Translations under genes and position numbers: made by a program | Assembly (NCBI GenBank): GCA_964526785.1 | Contig: CAZGMJ010000026.1 | Coordinates: forward strand, 1-64,000 | Reading direction: 5' to 3' | Source of the DNA: CAZGMJ01 sp964526785 | Lineage (GTDB): Bacteria > Planctomycetota > Phycisphaerae > Sedimentisphaerales > Anaerobacaceae | Length of the DNA: 64,000 nt | Notes under the pieces: model-generated | The model's database searches: none | The model's input: the letters and a program-made list of their open reading frames with translations, nothing else | Told to the model about the DNA's origin: nothing | Shown: one piece after another, positions 9,301 through 17,375 of the stretch | Layout of the letters: each line of letters opens with the position of its first letter | Position numbering within the stretch: the stretch's first letter is position 1

Positions 9301-10205
9301 AGGTGATGCGCTCCCACCCCCTGACCGGTGAATCGGTGCCGTGGGAATACTCCCGGAACTATGGCTGCAACACGGCGGTGGCCAGCAGGAACCTGCTGAC
9401 GTTTCGCTCGGCGGCGGCGGGCTATTTCGATTTGGCCGGCGATGGCGGAACGGGCAACTTCGGTGGATTCAAATCGGGCTGTACGAACAACCTCATTGTC
9501 GCCAATGGCGTGCTCAATGCGCCGGAGTATACCCGTACCTGCACGTGCAGCTACCAAAATCAGACATCACTGGCTCTGGTGCACGATCCCGATGTCGAGA
9601 CATGGACGTTTAACACGATTGAAGACGCCTCCGGCGTGGTACGTCGACTGGGCATCAACTTCGGTGCGCCGGGTGATAGAAAGGGTGAAAACGGCACGCT
9701 CTGGCTGGACTACCCGAGTGTCGGCGGACCTTCACCCGCAGTGAAGATCGATGTGGATCCGCAGCGGCCGACGTGGTTCAGGCGGCATGCATCCCGACTC
9801 AGGGGCGGCAGCCTCAAGTGGGTTGAAGCGTCCGGCGCGCGAGGCCTCAGAAGAATCGTTATCAGCCTGACAAATGAAGAGAATTCCGAACCGGCACAGG
9901 ATGACCCGAAGATATTGTATACGGTTCGCCTGCATTTCGCCGAACCCGACTCGATAAGCGAAGGCGAGCGTATCTTCGACGTCAGCCTGCAGGGCAAAAA
10001 GGTCCTGAAGGATTTCGACATTGTCGCGGCAGCAGGCGATTGCCGCACGGGAATAGTCAAGCAGTTCACAGACATCGCGGCCCATACGAGATTAAGCGTG
10101 GAATTGACGCCGAAGCGGGCGGATGTTGAGACCGTACTCTGTGGTATTGAACTGTTCCAACAGACCGATCCCGCTCCACCGGTACCGGTTGCAAAACAGC
10201 GATAG
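6396..10205 (+). CDS. Exported PQQ-propeller protein with inserted methyltransferase-like domain and malectin-like C-terminus
   Basis: A 1269-aa protein. The N-terminus has a signal ending in LVACQF, a plausible lipobox, so it may be a lipoprotein. Residues about 35-450 and 610-1090 are beta-propeller blades of the PQQ/BamB type, with repeats such as AYDTATGRQTWRF, AIDAETGDIVWEN and AMDRHTGEVLWSM. Between them, residues about 468-605 look like a Rossmann SAM-methyltransferase fold (LMLGIDGGDML as motif I, AADPD as the acidic strand end, then ADLIVAAN). A conserved CTCSYQ cysteine motif lies near residue 1047. The end (about 1110-1260) is malectin-like, with YTVRLHFAEP and IFDVSLQGKKVL. The probable role is periplasmic or surface binding of carbohydrate or cofactor. 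An AdoMet-using domain outside the cytoplasm would be odd, so it may be a structural relic. The next gene is a related propeller. Confidence 0.8.
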   Translation: MRIRMLFVATQLLGLVACQFRPAAASGAPGDWPMWRYDAARSATSPHALAEDLHLQWVRQLPKPAPAWPEEQYKLQFDRSYEPVVLGDQIFVPSMVSDSVTAYDTATGRQTWRFYCDGPVRFAPAGWKDRLYFVSDDGFLYCVNASDGKLIRKVQLAPSDRRILGNGRLISTWPARGGPVIHNGTLYCTAGIWPFMGIFIYAIDAETGDIVWENSGSGARYMTQQHNSPAFGGVAPQGYLAATEDKLLIPGRTTPACYDAQTGKLLYYRLSDRAMGKYVGGYRVYIRDDLFFNNDVVHRLRDGRGLVRSSVQTVSQDAVVAFDAQHNLVGYVPQLAKDAASTDGQAPLKAKGLWNSELGLAIEKVHMQAGDRLYAGNSHGKIAAIGIPAGDGAARLAWSYRLKGAAWSMIAGDDKLFVVTTSGLLYCFGPQNTAPQWHNHHEVREIKAPRAIRRKARRIIRRAGTREGHCLMLGIDGGDMLRALLLESEFHIVAADPDVGLVERLREEMDGAGLYGRRLSILTGDLTSLDLPPYMADLIVAANIDNSTPELSADRVADLLDCLRPYGGMAWLGGGSANHANLSKRIADCAPLGSRITKLRNGLLVRRNGPLPGTADWTGMYGDPANTVCSEDELEGPLGLLWFGDNSSFTDVLPRHGHGPSEQVVAGRLFIEGINSISARDVYTGRILWKTEIKNPLTYGVYYDATYNSDYHDKSYNQVHIPGANSRGTNFVASADKVYVIDGAKCRVLSAVDGGELAVFSLPPCDGEQTRGWAYIGLCADVLLAGADFADYLKFPGDRSDEQKWADFFNKHASRRLVAMDRHTGEVLWSMRAEAGFIHNAIAAGNGRVFCIDGLPAYIRRQVIAREAAAYPAESLVAIDIKSGEILWRNQKDVFGSWLGYSEKHDVLLQAYRRSRDMVWEPGDRMAVHEGASGDILWDKRVEYNGPCMLCDDRIITQAKAYHLLTGAQVMRSHPLTGESVPWEYSRNYGCNTAVASRNLLTFRSAAAGYFDLAGDGGTGNFGGFKSGCTNNLIVANGVLNAPEYTRTCTCSYQNQTSLALVHDPDVETWTFNTIEDASGVVRRLGINFGAPGDRKGENGTLWLDYPSVGGPSPAVKIDVDPQRPTWFRRHASRLRGGSLKWVEASGARGLRRIVISLTNEENSEPAQDDPKILYTVRLHFAEPDSISEGERIFDVSLQGKKVLKDFDIVAAAGDCRTGIVKQFTDIAAHTRLSVELTPKRADVETVLCGIELFQQTDPAPPVPVAKQR

Positions 10206-10319
10206 AAGGAACGGCCGCCGTTTGACAGTCTCTGGTCGGCCCCGTACGATGCTGTCGGCAGGATCGGCGTATTATGAATCGCGCATCTGCCTGTTGGTGA
10301 TTCTACGAAAGGCACGCAC

Positions 10320-12860
10320 ATGAAACGACTGCTCATCCTTCTACTGCTTGCTCCGACGATCTGCGTTCACGCCGACGAGAACTGGGAACAATTTAAATAC
10401 GATTCGAGACACTCCGGCAACGCCGCCGACCGGCGTATAACCACACCGTTGCACCTGCTCGCAGCACTGCCGATGACCGATGCGATTCTCACCTCGCCGG
10501 TTGTCGGCGATGGACGCATCTATGTGCTGGACGGATCGGGCGTCCTGACGTGCGTCAGTGATCGCACCCTGGAACCTCTCTGGAGGTTCGAAACGGACGG
10601 CGGCCGCGCCAACTGCAACAACGTCTCTACGCCGGCACTCGCCGGCGACTATCTGCATTTCGGAACGATGGCGGGTATATACTACGTCCTCGATGCGCGG
10701 ACCGGATCGGTAGTCACGCGGATACGCTGTGGCGATCCGATCTTCAGCGCGCCGGTAGTCGCCGCGGATCGTGTCGCCTTCGCGACGCTGGGCTCCCGGG
10801 TCTATTGTCTGGATCCGGACGGGACCATCTGCTGGGAATGGGACTTTGTTGATGAAGTCCTGGGCTTCAAAGGCGACCGCTGGAGCGGAGAAGACTGGCT
10901 CGCGCATCGCGGCCGTTCCGGATGGAAGAGCCAGTTCTGCTGTTCGAGGAACCTGGCTCTGCACGATGGGATGGTTATTGTGCCCGCCGGTGGAATGATA
11001 ACCTGGCTGGAGGATATGGGCGACCGGGCTGTTCTGCGCGGTAAGTACCTCGGCGGTCCTCGGGAGAGCCCCTCCACGCTGGGGTTGAGCGTCGACGCAT
11101 CGGGCGATGTCTACAGACAGTGGACCCGTCGCGACAATGGCGGCCGCGTCGAAATCCTTCGGTTGCGAGGCGATGCAATTGAGACTGACCACGTCCGAGG
11201 TACCGAGACGAGCTACAAGGGCCCGGGTTCGCTGGCATTCAGTTCGGTGAGCATTCGCGGAAATCATGTCTACCGCTGTCGTCCGGAGCAGGGCTTCGGC
11301 CTGTGCCGCCATCAACCCGGACAGGCCGACCAGCGTTTCAACGGCTATCCTGCTGTCGCCGCACCGATAGTATTGCAGGACTCTGTCGTGTATGGCGGAC
11401 TGAACGGGTCTCTGTACGTCGTCTCGCTGTCTGACCCAAATGAAATCTGGTCCTATTCAACGCCTTCCGGCCGGACGATCTCTGCACCGCCGGCCGTCTG
11501 TAACGGCCGAGTCTACTTCGGATCGGAAGACGGACACCTGTACGTTCTCGGATCCCGCCGGGAATCATCCGCCGATCTCACGATTCGCGACCTCCAACTG
11601 TGGCGCATCCGCAGCAGGTTGACGGGCGACCGCTCCGCGGCAAGACATGACTGGTGCACGAGCTTCGGGAATTTCGCCAACACCAACAGAAGTGATCAGT
11701 CTGTCGAACCGCCGTTTAAGATCAAATGGTTGCGCCGCTACGAGGGGACCGTCAAGCATTTCTCAGTTTGTGGCGGCGGAAGAATGTACACGCATACTGC
11801 CGAAGGACAGATCTTCGCGGTCGAGCAGGAAACCGGGCGTCTGCTCTGGAGACGCTATTTTCCGGGAGTCCATGTATCCTATACGTCGCCCGTCTACAGC
11901 GAGCAGCGCATCTACGTCCCACAGGCGGGCCTGGAGGAGTCGTACCTGCGCTGCCTGGACGTCGCCACGGGCGAACAACTCTGGCAGGCCCCATTCACCG
12001 GTTCGCCGAGTTGGAATCGCCAGCAGCCGCCCGTAGTCTGGAAGAACCTGGTCATCTACATTTTCGGAACCGGCACATATACACCCGAAGGATGGCTTTT
12101 CGAGCATCAGAGCACCTTTAGTTTCCCGAAAGACCATAGGCCCCTTGTCCGCGCCTGGGATAAAGAGACGGGGCGGGTAGTCTGGACCAGAGACTTCTCC
12201 GAATATGGTTCGGGCGGAGATGACGCGGGTATATGTCTGATGGATGGCCGGCTGTATTATTCATGTTATTTCGGCAGCGAAGCCCCGCAGGGAATCACTG
12301 CCGCTATGGACCCGCAAACCGGCGAGTCCCTTTGGGTCACCACGAAACATGCCGTACACGCCGGCTGTACGATATCGGCAGAGAACGGCCGGCTCTATCT
12401 CGGCGGCTACAATCCGGTCCTGGGCAAGACGAATCGCGTATGGTGTCTCGACGCCGCCGACGGTTCGCTCGTCTGGCAGTCGGACCCGGTCCGTGGGGCC
12501 ATTCACGTCATCACGATAGGCGATCGCTACCTTTTCACGCACGCACAGTATCGCGAGAGTTATCTCATCGACAAAGCCTCCGGCCGGATCGTCAACGAAG
12601 TGGCCAAAGGCTATCGCTGCACCCGCTTCACGCTTTCCGAACCCTATCTGCTCGCGGCGAACTTGAACATCCACGACTTCTCGAAGGACTGCCCCCTCAT
12701 ATACGCCGGGCCGACGATTGATGTCCTCGAGTGCGTCGGCGGTTTCGTGTCCAACGGCAGAATCTTCCAGACAACCAACGGCGGCGGCTTGCAGGCCTCC
12801 CTCATCTGTGGCGATGAGGCCCGGTCCTCCGTCCCGCCCTGGGCCAAAGGGGCCGACTGA
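10320..12860 (+). CDS. Exported PQQ-like beta-propeller protein
   Basis: An 846-aa protein with a clear signal peptide (MKRLLILLLLAPTICVHADE). The mature start NWEQFKYDSRHSGNAADRR is the common opening of PQQ-like propellers in planctomycetes. Blade motifs recur through two tandem propellers, for example AWDKETGRVVWTRDF, AMDPQTGESLWVTT and CLDAADGSLVWQSDP. No catalytic or haem-binding residues were identified, so it is called a binding or scaffold protein and not a dehydrogenase. It lies 114 bases after the giant propeller gene on the same strand, without an obvious terminator between, so co-expression is likely. It lacks the methyltransferase-like insert and the malectin end of its neighbour. 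Confidence 0.85.
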   Translation: MKRLLILLLLAPTICVHADENWEQFKYDSRHSGNAADRRITTPLHLLAALPMTDAILTSPVVGDGRIYVLDGSGVLTCVSDRTLEPLWRFETDGGRANCNNVSTPALAGDYLHFGTMAGIYYVLDARTGSVVTRIRCGDPIFSAPVVAADRVAFATLGSRVYCLDPDGTICWEWDFVDEVLGFKGDRWSGEDWLAHRGRSGWKSQFCCSRNLALHDGMVIVPAGGMITWLEDMGDRAVLRGKYLGGPRESPSTLGLSVDASGDVYRQWTRRDNGGRVEILRLRGDAIETDHVRGTETSYKGPGSLAFSSVSIRGNHVYRCRPEQGFGLCRHQPGQADQRFNGYPAVAAPIVLQDSVVYGGLNGSLYVVSLSDPNEIWSYSTPSGRTISAPPAVCNGRVYFGSEDGHLYVLGSRRESSADLTIRDLQLWRIRSRLTGDRSAARHDWCTSFGNFANTNRSDQSVEPPFKIKWLRRYEGTVKHFSVCGGGRMYTHTAEGQIFAVEQETGRLLWRRYFPGVHVSYTSPVYSEQRIYVPQAGLEESYLRCLDVATGEQLWQAPFTGSPSWNRQQPPVVWKNLVIYIFGTGTYTPEGWLFEHQSTFSFPKDHRPLVRAWDKETGRVVWTRDFSEYGSGGDDAGICLMDGRLYYSCYFGSEAPQGITAAMDPQTGESLWVTTKHAVHAGCTISAENGRLYLGGYNPVLGKTNRVWCLDAADGSLVWQSDPVRGAIHVITIGDRYLFTHAQYRESYLIDKASGRIVNEVAKGYRCTRFTLSEPYLLAANLNIHDFSKDCPLIYAGPTIDVLECVGGFVSNGRIFQTTNGGGLQASLICGDEARSSVPPWAKGAD

Positions 12861-13070
12861 TTCAGCACGGACAATTGCACAACAGATCGATGAGCCGATG
12901 CGTCACTTCGATCCTTAATATTGCAAATGGCCGGAAAACTCCGCATAGGGAATACGGAGGCCGGGAGAGATCTCTTCACGACGGAGACCGCTCGTGAATC
13001 CAACCCGACGCCGGCGCCGGTAGGAATCAGCTCTGTCGTGGATATGTAGAAGACCGTCACATCCTTCTTG

Positions 13071-14351
13071 CTACAGGCGCCACGGAGGCCGCATCGCGCG
13101 CGAGATCATCCGGTTCGCCTCAGCGTCGTCAAAACGCTCGGTCTGCGGGTCCCAATTCAACGGCCGGCCAAGCCGCAGGCATATATTGGCGATGTGTCCG
13201 ATGGTAGTCGCACGGTGGGATTTTTCCGGCGAGCAGATTGTCTCCTGCCGTGTCTTGATGCAGCGCAACCAGTTGGCGATATGGCCCTCGGGGTGCGCCC
13301 AACTTCCGCTGGTTATGCGACGCTCTTTCAGAATCGAGGCCGGTTCTGCCGTTATCGCATCCGTCGCGTCGTCCACCTGGATCCATCCTTTGTCGCCAAT
13401 GAAGCGGATAAAACGATCTTCGAACTTGCCGCGTGAGAGCAGGACTATCTTCCTGCCGTCGGCGTACGTGCACGCGACCTCGGCCGACCTGGGCACGTCG
13501 GCGAAATTGCCCTTTACGAAATCACCGGTTCCCTCGTAGCGGACCGGACCGGTATCGTCCGTCTCCAGACCCCACTGGGCGATATCCGTATAGTGGCAAC
13601 CCATGGCGATGATCGTGCCGCCGCCGGTATTCCAGAAGTAGTTCCAATTGTGGAAACGGGTCGGTATGAACGGATGCCACGGTGTGGACCCGAGCCACAT
13701 GTCGTAATCGACACCATCGGGAACCGGTGCGGGGCTATCCGGTTTGAGCACCGGGTTTTCCCAGTTCTGGGCGATGACAGTATGGACCTTTCCGATCCGT
13801 CCGCTCTGGACGACCTCGGTCTGGAAGCGATAGGAGCCGACGCTGCGTCTCTGGTGACCGCACTGATAAACAGTTCCATGACGCTTCATTGTCTCGACGA
13901 CGGCCCGGCTTTCCTCGATGGTCAGCGACATTGGTTTCTCGGAATAGACGTCCTTGTTCGCGCGAGCGGCCATGATGGAAGCGAGCGAGTGCCAGCGGTC
14001 GCCTGTGGCGATGAAGACGGCGTCGATATCATCCCTTGCCAGCAGTTCGCGGAAATCCGCGTATGCAGCGCAGTCCGTGTTGCCGTAATGCTTGTCGATC
14101 TGGGCCTTGCCCGCCAGCAGCCGGTCTCTGCGAACATCGCTGACCGCTATGAACTGGGCCTCGTCGAACGACAGAAAGTGCGGCATCACGCGGGTGCATC
14201 GACCGCCGTGTCCTATCGTGGCGACGGTAATCCGCTCCGAAGCCGCAACCGAGCCTCGACCGCCCAAAGCTGTTGCCCGAACGATAAAGGGCAGCGCCAC
14301 CGATCCCGCTGCACTCTTGATCAGCCTTCTACGTGAGATCTTTGCATTCAT
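13071..14351 (-). CDS. Tat-exported Gfo/Idh/MocA oxidoreductase
   Basis: A 426-aa protein. The Met at 14351 is chosen because it begins a twin-arginine signal (ISRRRLIKSAAGSVALPFIV); the longer upstream frame is not signal-like. The NAD(P)-binding Rossmann domain begins ITVATIGHGGRC and includes DIDAVFIATGDRWH. The catalytic-region motif YSEKPMSL has the EKP lysine. The substrate domain has HNWNYFWNTGGGTIIAMGCHYTDIAQW, the GG.. H..D pattern of the family. Exported Gfo/Idh proteins of planctomycetes are thought to oxidise or epimerise sugars or cyclitols outside the cytoplasm; the substrate here is unknown. It probably forms a minus-strand pair with the glycosidase-like gene upstream. Confidence 0.88.
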   Translation of the reverse strand: MNAKISRRRLIKSAAGSVALPFIVRATALGGRGSVAASERITVATIGHGGRCTRVMPHFLSFDEAQFIAVSDVRRDRLLAGKAQIDKHYGNTDCAAYADFRELLARDDIDAVFIATGDRWHSLASIMAARANKDVYSEKPMSLTIEESRAVVETMKRHGTVYQCGHQRRSVGSYRFQTEVVQSGRIGKVHTVIAQNWENPVLKPDSPAPVPDGVDYDMWLGSTPWHPFIPTRFHNWNYFWNTGGGTIIAMGCHYTDIAQWGLETDDTGPVRYEGTGDFVKGNFADVPRSAEVACTYADGRKIVLLSRGKFEDRFIRFIGDKGWIQVDDATDAITAEPASILKERRITSGSWAHPEGHIANWLRCIKTRQETICSPEKSHRATTIGHIANICLRLGRPLNWDPQTERFDDAEANRMISRAMRPPWRL

Positions 14352-14573
14352 GTTCTGCTCTTTCAGTGAGGTAGTATATTGTCGGATTGATTTATCTTTC
14401 GATTCGAGGCGACGCCCATCATACAGGCCGTCGGGCAGCTTGTACGACGCTCGCATCACAACGTCTGCAAGTCATAACAATTATACACTGAGTGTCCTTA
14501 CTGCGAAACCCTTCCATGCGTCCGGGTACGGATTCATTAACCACTTGGTCGCTTTCCCGCAGTCTCGCAGATG

Positions 14574-16172
14574 TTACTGCCTCATCCTGTAAATATGGAC
14601 GGCCAGCGGAGCGAACGGATCGAGAAACGTGCCGTTGCCTGCCGTAATGACACGACCTTCATCGACAACTTCGACCTCTGTTCCCGCTCGCAATCCTTCC
14701 ACTCGTATGGTCGCCCGCCCGGCCGCCTGCCGCGAATCGTAGTTCACGGCAAACAAATAGAGCCATCCATCGTGCTCCCGGGCCATGATGTCGCCCTTGA
14801 GCCCGTCCGTCAGTTCGATGGTTGCGTCCATCTTTGCCGGCCCGGATAGAAGCACAGGCGCCAGCTCTGCGATCTGATCGTTGATCTGTTTCATTGCCTC
14901 GACGTTCTCAGGCGGTACGCCGAACTGCTTGTACGCAGGCTTCCATATATGCGTGAAATACCCGATGGCGGTTGCACCCCGGCAGACGGCCATCCAGACC
15001 TCTGCGCGAATATGTCGGGGCAGGACGTGTTTCTGCCGCTCCAGCGATCCGGTGTACTGGCCGCCTCTGCTGGTCTCAATCCAGGCGTATACGGGCCTGT
15101 CACCCGCAAGTCTGCGCAACTCCGCGGTCGCATCCCGCACCAGATGCAGCCACTCGGGCTTGTTCCAGCCGTAAATGGGATAAATGTCATACCCGACCAC
15201 GTCCGTCGCCTTGATGTATTGTGGGTATAGAGTCTCGCGCTGCTGGTCCGACCATTTATCGAAGAATGGATCGAAGTGACCCGTCAGCGTCATGAAGACC
15301 GGGCGGATCGAGTCCGCTTGCTTGATCCGTTCATATTCCTTCTGCACTTCGTCGGGGTACTTGCGGGGCACGTTCCGCGGAGGCGACAGCAGCACGTTGT
15401 TACCGTCATCGTCGAAACCTTCGATCTCGCTGATCGAGCCCCAGACATGCTCGCCGGTGTAAGTGGAGTGCACTTTGAAAGTCAACTCGGTCAGCGTAAG
15501 AGCCGTTGCGAGATCGACTTGCTGACGGCCTTTTTCCTTCCTGAGCGTTGCACGCGCAATTTCTCTGCCCTCGACCAGAAACGAAACATCTTTGGCAACG
15601 GCCAGTCCCTGCGAGATGGTAAGCCAGATCGCCAGTTTCTTCACTCGCACGGCGTCATCTAACTTGATCGTCAATTCCGCTCCTTCAAGCGGATCGAGTA
15701 CGGACCAGCTATGTGTAACGCCATCGAGAATCCTCCAGAGCGGCGTGCTCTTATTGATTCGCAGTTCCTCCCATGGGATGATCTCGGCATCGCTGATCAG
15801 GTGCGGCAGATCGGGTTCGTCTCCGTGAATGTACGCCAGCAGCGCCGAATGGCCTTTCAATCGTTCGTCAAAAGGCAGAACGCCGTAGAAGCCCGCCTCT
15901 TCGACACGTTCGGCGTATTCGACCACGTCTTTCGTTCCGCCCGATCCGCTCCAGTAGCCCGCGACTGTGTTGATTCCCGCTTTGCGGGCGGACGGGAAGT
16001 TATCCGTATCCTGGAGCCAGATCATGATCGGAAAGAACGGTTCGCCGTTGACCCGGATCGCCCGATTCTCGTCAATGTCCACTGTTGCAATCGGTTCGAC
16101 TTCCCGCGCGGTCGCCGTCGACGCCGCCGTCAAAGAGGCCAGAACGCACAGAATTACGGATCTTACAGTCAT
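14574..16172 (-). CDS. Exported glycosidase-like TIM-barrel protein with inserted carbohydrate-binding-like domain
   Basis: A 532-aa protein. The start at 16172 follows AAGGAAG and begins a signal peptide (MTVRSVILCVLASLTAASTATA). The opening INVNGEPFFPIM-type segment (AIRVNGEPFFPIMIW) and AGINTVAGYW resemble (beta/alpha)8 glycoside hydrolases of the GH2/GH42-like clan. YIHGDEPDLPH offers a candidate acid/base Glu, and YAWIETSRGG a candidate nucleophile Glu. Residues about 145-260 interrupt the barrel with a beta-sandwich like F5/8 discoidin modules (THSWSVLDPLEGAELTIKLDDAVRVKKLAIW). A C-terminal beta domain ends the protein. Exact family and substrate are not known. Together with the adjacent Gfo/Idh, DUF1080 and beta-helix genes it suggests a glycan-degradation locus. 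Confidence 0.72.
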   Translation of the reverse strand: MTVRSVILCVLASLTAASTATAREVEPIATVDIDENRAIRVNGEPFFPIMIWLQDTDNFPSARKAGINTVAGYWSGSGGTKDVVEYAERVEEAGFYGVLPFDERLKGHSALLAYIHGDEPDLPHLISDAEIIPWEELRINKSTPLWRILDGVTHSWSVLDPLEGAELTIKLDDAVRVKKLAIWLTISQGLAVAKDVSFLVEGREIARATLRKEKGRQQVDLATALTLTELTFKVHSTYTGEHVWGSISEIEGFDDDGNNVLLSPPRNVPRKYPDEVQKEYERIKQADSIRPVFMTLTGHFDPFFDKWSDQQRETLYPQYIKATDVVGYDIYPIYGWNKPEWLHLVRDATAELRRLAGDRPVYAWIETSRGGQYTGSLERQKHVLPRHIRAEVWMAVCRGATAIGYFTHIWKPAYKQFGVPPENVEAMKQINDQIAELAPVLLSGPAKMDATIELTDGLKGDIMAREHDGWLYLFAVNYDSRQAAGRATIRVEGLRAGTEVEVVDEGRVITAGNGTFLDPFAPLAVHIYRMRQ

Positions 16173-16417
16173 GCTCTTCCTTTCAACTGCTGTCCTGCGT
16201 ATGCTTGTCGCAAGCGAGCCCGAAGCCCTGTCCTTCGATGGTATTCCATCATATTGCATCGCAGCCCCAAAGCAACCATTCCCGGTCATTGGTGATGCCT
16301 TGCGAACGTGCATAACCGTTGGAATTCGGCCGAGCATGGTGGTATCATGAGCACACGGCCGCTGAGGCGGGAACCAGTAAAAGCTTTTCAAACCTGCAGA
16401 ACAAAGGAGTAAACACA

Positions 16418-17197
16418 ATGATCGCAAAACGAACTTCAGTGGTAGTGGCATTGAGTGCGATAGTGCTCGGCTTGATGATCTGTGATACGACGGATGCGGC
16501 AGGACCGCAGGAAAAAGACAACGTGCCCCCGCCCGGGTTTCGCGCGCTGTTCAACGGCAGAGATTTCACCGGCTGGAAAGTCCCCGAGGGCGACAACGGA
16601 CACTGGAAGATCATCGACGGTGTGATCGATTATGACGCCGAGAGCGAAGCCAAAGGCGACAAAAGCCTCTGGCACACCGAAGACTTCGAGAACTTCGTAC
16701 TCCGCGTCGACTGGCGGATAAAGGCAACCCCGTACATCAATCCGCGCATTCCCTATATACTGCCCGACGGCACCCATGCCCGTGATATCGAAGGCAGGGA
16801 ACTGAAGCTCGCTCTGCCCGATTCCGACAGCGGGATCTTCCTGCGCGGCGCCGGCAAAAACCAGGTCAATATCTGGTGCTGGCCGATCGGTTCGGGCGAG
16901 TTCTACGGCTATCGCATGGACAGGAGTATGCCCCCGGAAATTCGCGCCGGTGTGACCCCGCGACACCAGGCGGACAAGCCCGTCGGCCAGTGGAACCGTT
17001 TCGAGATTACCGCCATCGGCGACCGCGTCACGGTTGTGCTCAACGGCATCAGGGTCATCGACAAGGCAAAACTGCCCGGCATCGCAAAGAGCGGCCCGAT
17101 AGCCCTGCAGCATCATGGTGGTAAACGCAACGGCAAATGGGTCAGCCCGCCGAGTCTCCTGCAGTTCAAGAACATCTTCATCAGGGAACTGAAGTAG
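16418..17197 (+). CDS. DUF1080 (3-keto-disaccharide hydrolase type) exported protein
   Basis: A 259-aa protein. The ATG at 16418 follows AAAGGAGT, and a signal peptide comes next (VVVALSAIVLGLMICDTTDAA). The core GFRALFNGRDFTGWKVPEGDNGHWKIIDGVIDY and later SLWHTEDFENFVLRVDWRI, SGIFLRGAGKNQVNIWCW, GQWNRFEITAIGDRVTVVLNG and GPIALQHHGG follow DUF1080 closely. The family is a concanavalin-like sandwich; some members hydrolyse 3-keto-glycosides made by Gfo/Idh-type oxidation. Being flanked by Gfo/Idh genes on both sides fits that two-step scheme, which remains an inference here. It is followed by a non-coding repeat and then a Gfo/Idh gene on the same strand. Confidence 0.9.
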   Translation: MIAKRTSVVVALSAIVLGLMICDTTDAAGPQEKDNVPPPGFRALFNGRDFTGWKVPEGDNGHWKIIDGVIDYDAESEAKGDKSLWHTEDFENFVLRVDWRIKATPYINPRIPYILPDGTHARDIEGRELKLALPDSDSGIFLRGAGKNQVNIWCWPIGSGEFYGYRMDRSMPPEIRAGVTPRHQADKPVGQWNRFEITAIGDRVTVVLNGIRVIDKAKLPGIAKSGPIALQHHGGKRNGKWVSPPSLLQFKNIFIRELK

Positions 17198-17204
17198 CAT
17201 TGTA

Positions 17205-17345
17205 AATACGAAAATATGAATATCGAAGCGCGAACAATCTCGAATGACCGAAATCGAAATGCTCCAAACGGTAGGGCCTTGCCTTTTGGGTCATTCGAGT
17301 ATTTGAACTTTGGATTTGTTTGGGATTTAGGATTTCCATACTCGT
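17205..17345. repeat. Dispersed intergenic repeat with 11-bp inverted arms
   Basis: CTCGAATGACC at 17239-17249 pairs perfectly with 17289-17299. The flanks (17205-17238 and 17300-17345) are A+T-rich with wording that I associate with short mobile-like repeats found between genes in Phycisphaerae. It interrupts an otherwise continuous run of plus-strand genes. Confidence 0.6.
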
Positions 17346-17375
17346 GCGTTACGCGTTCAATCAAGGAGTCTTCCA

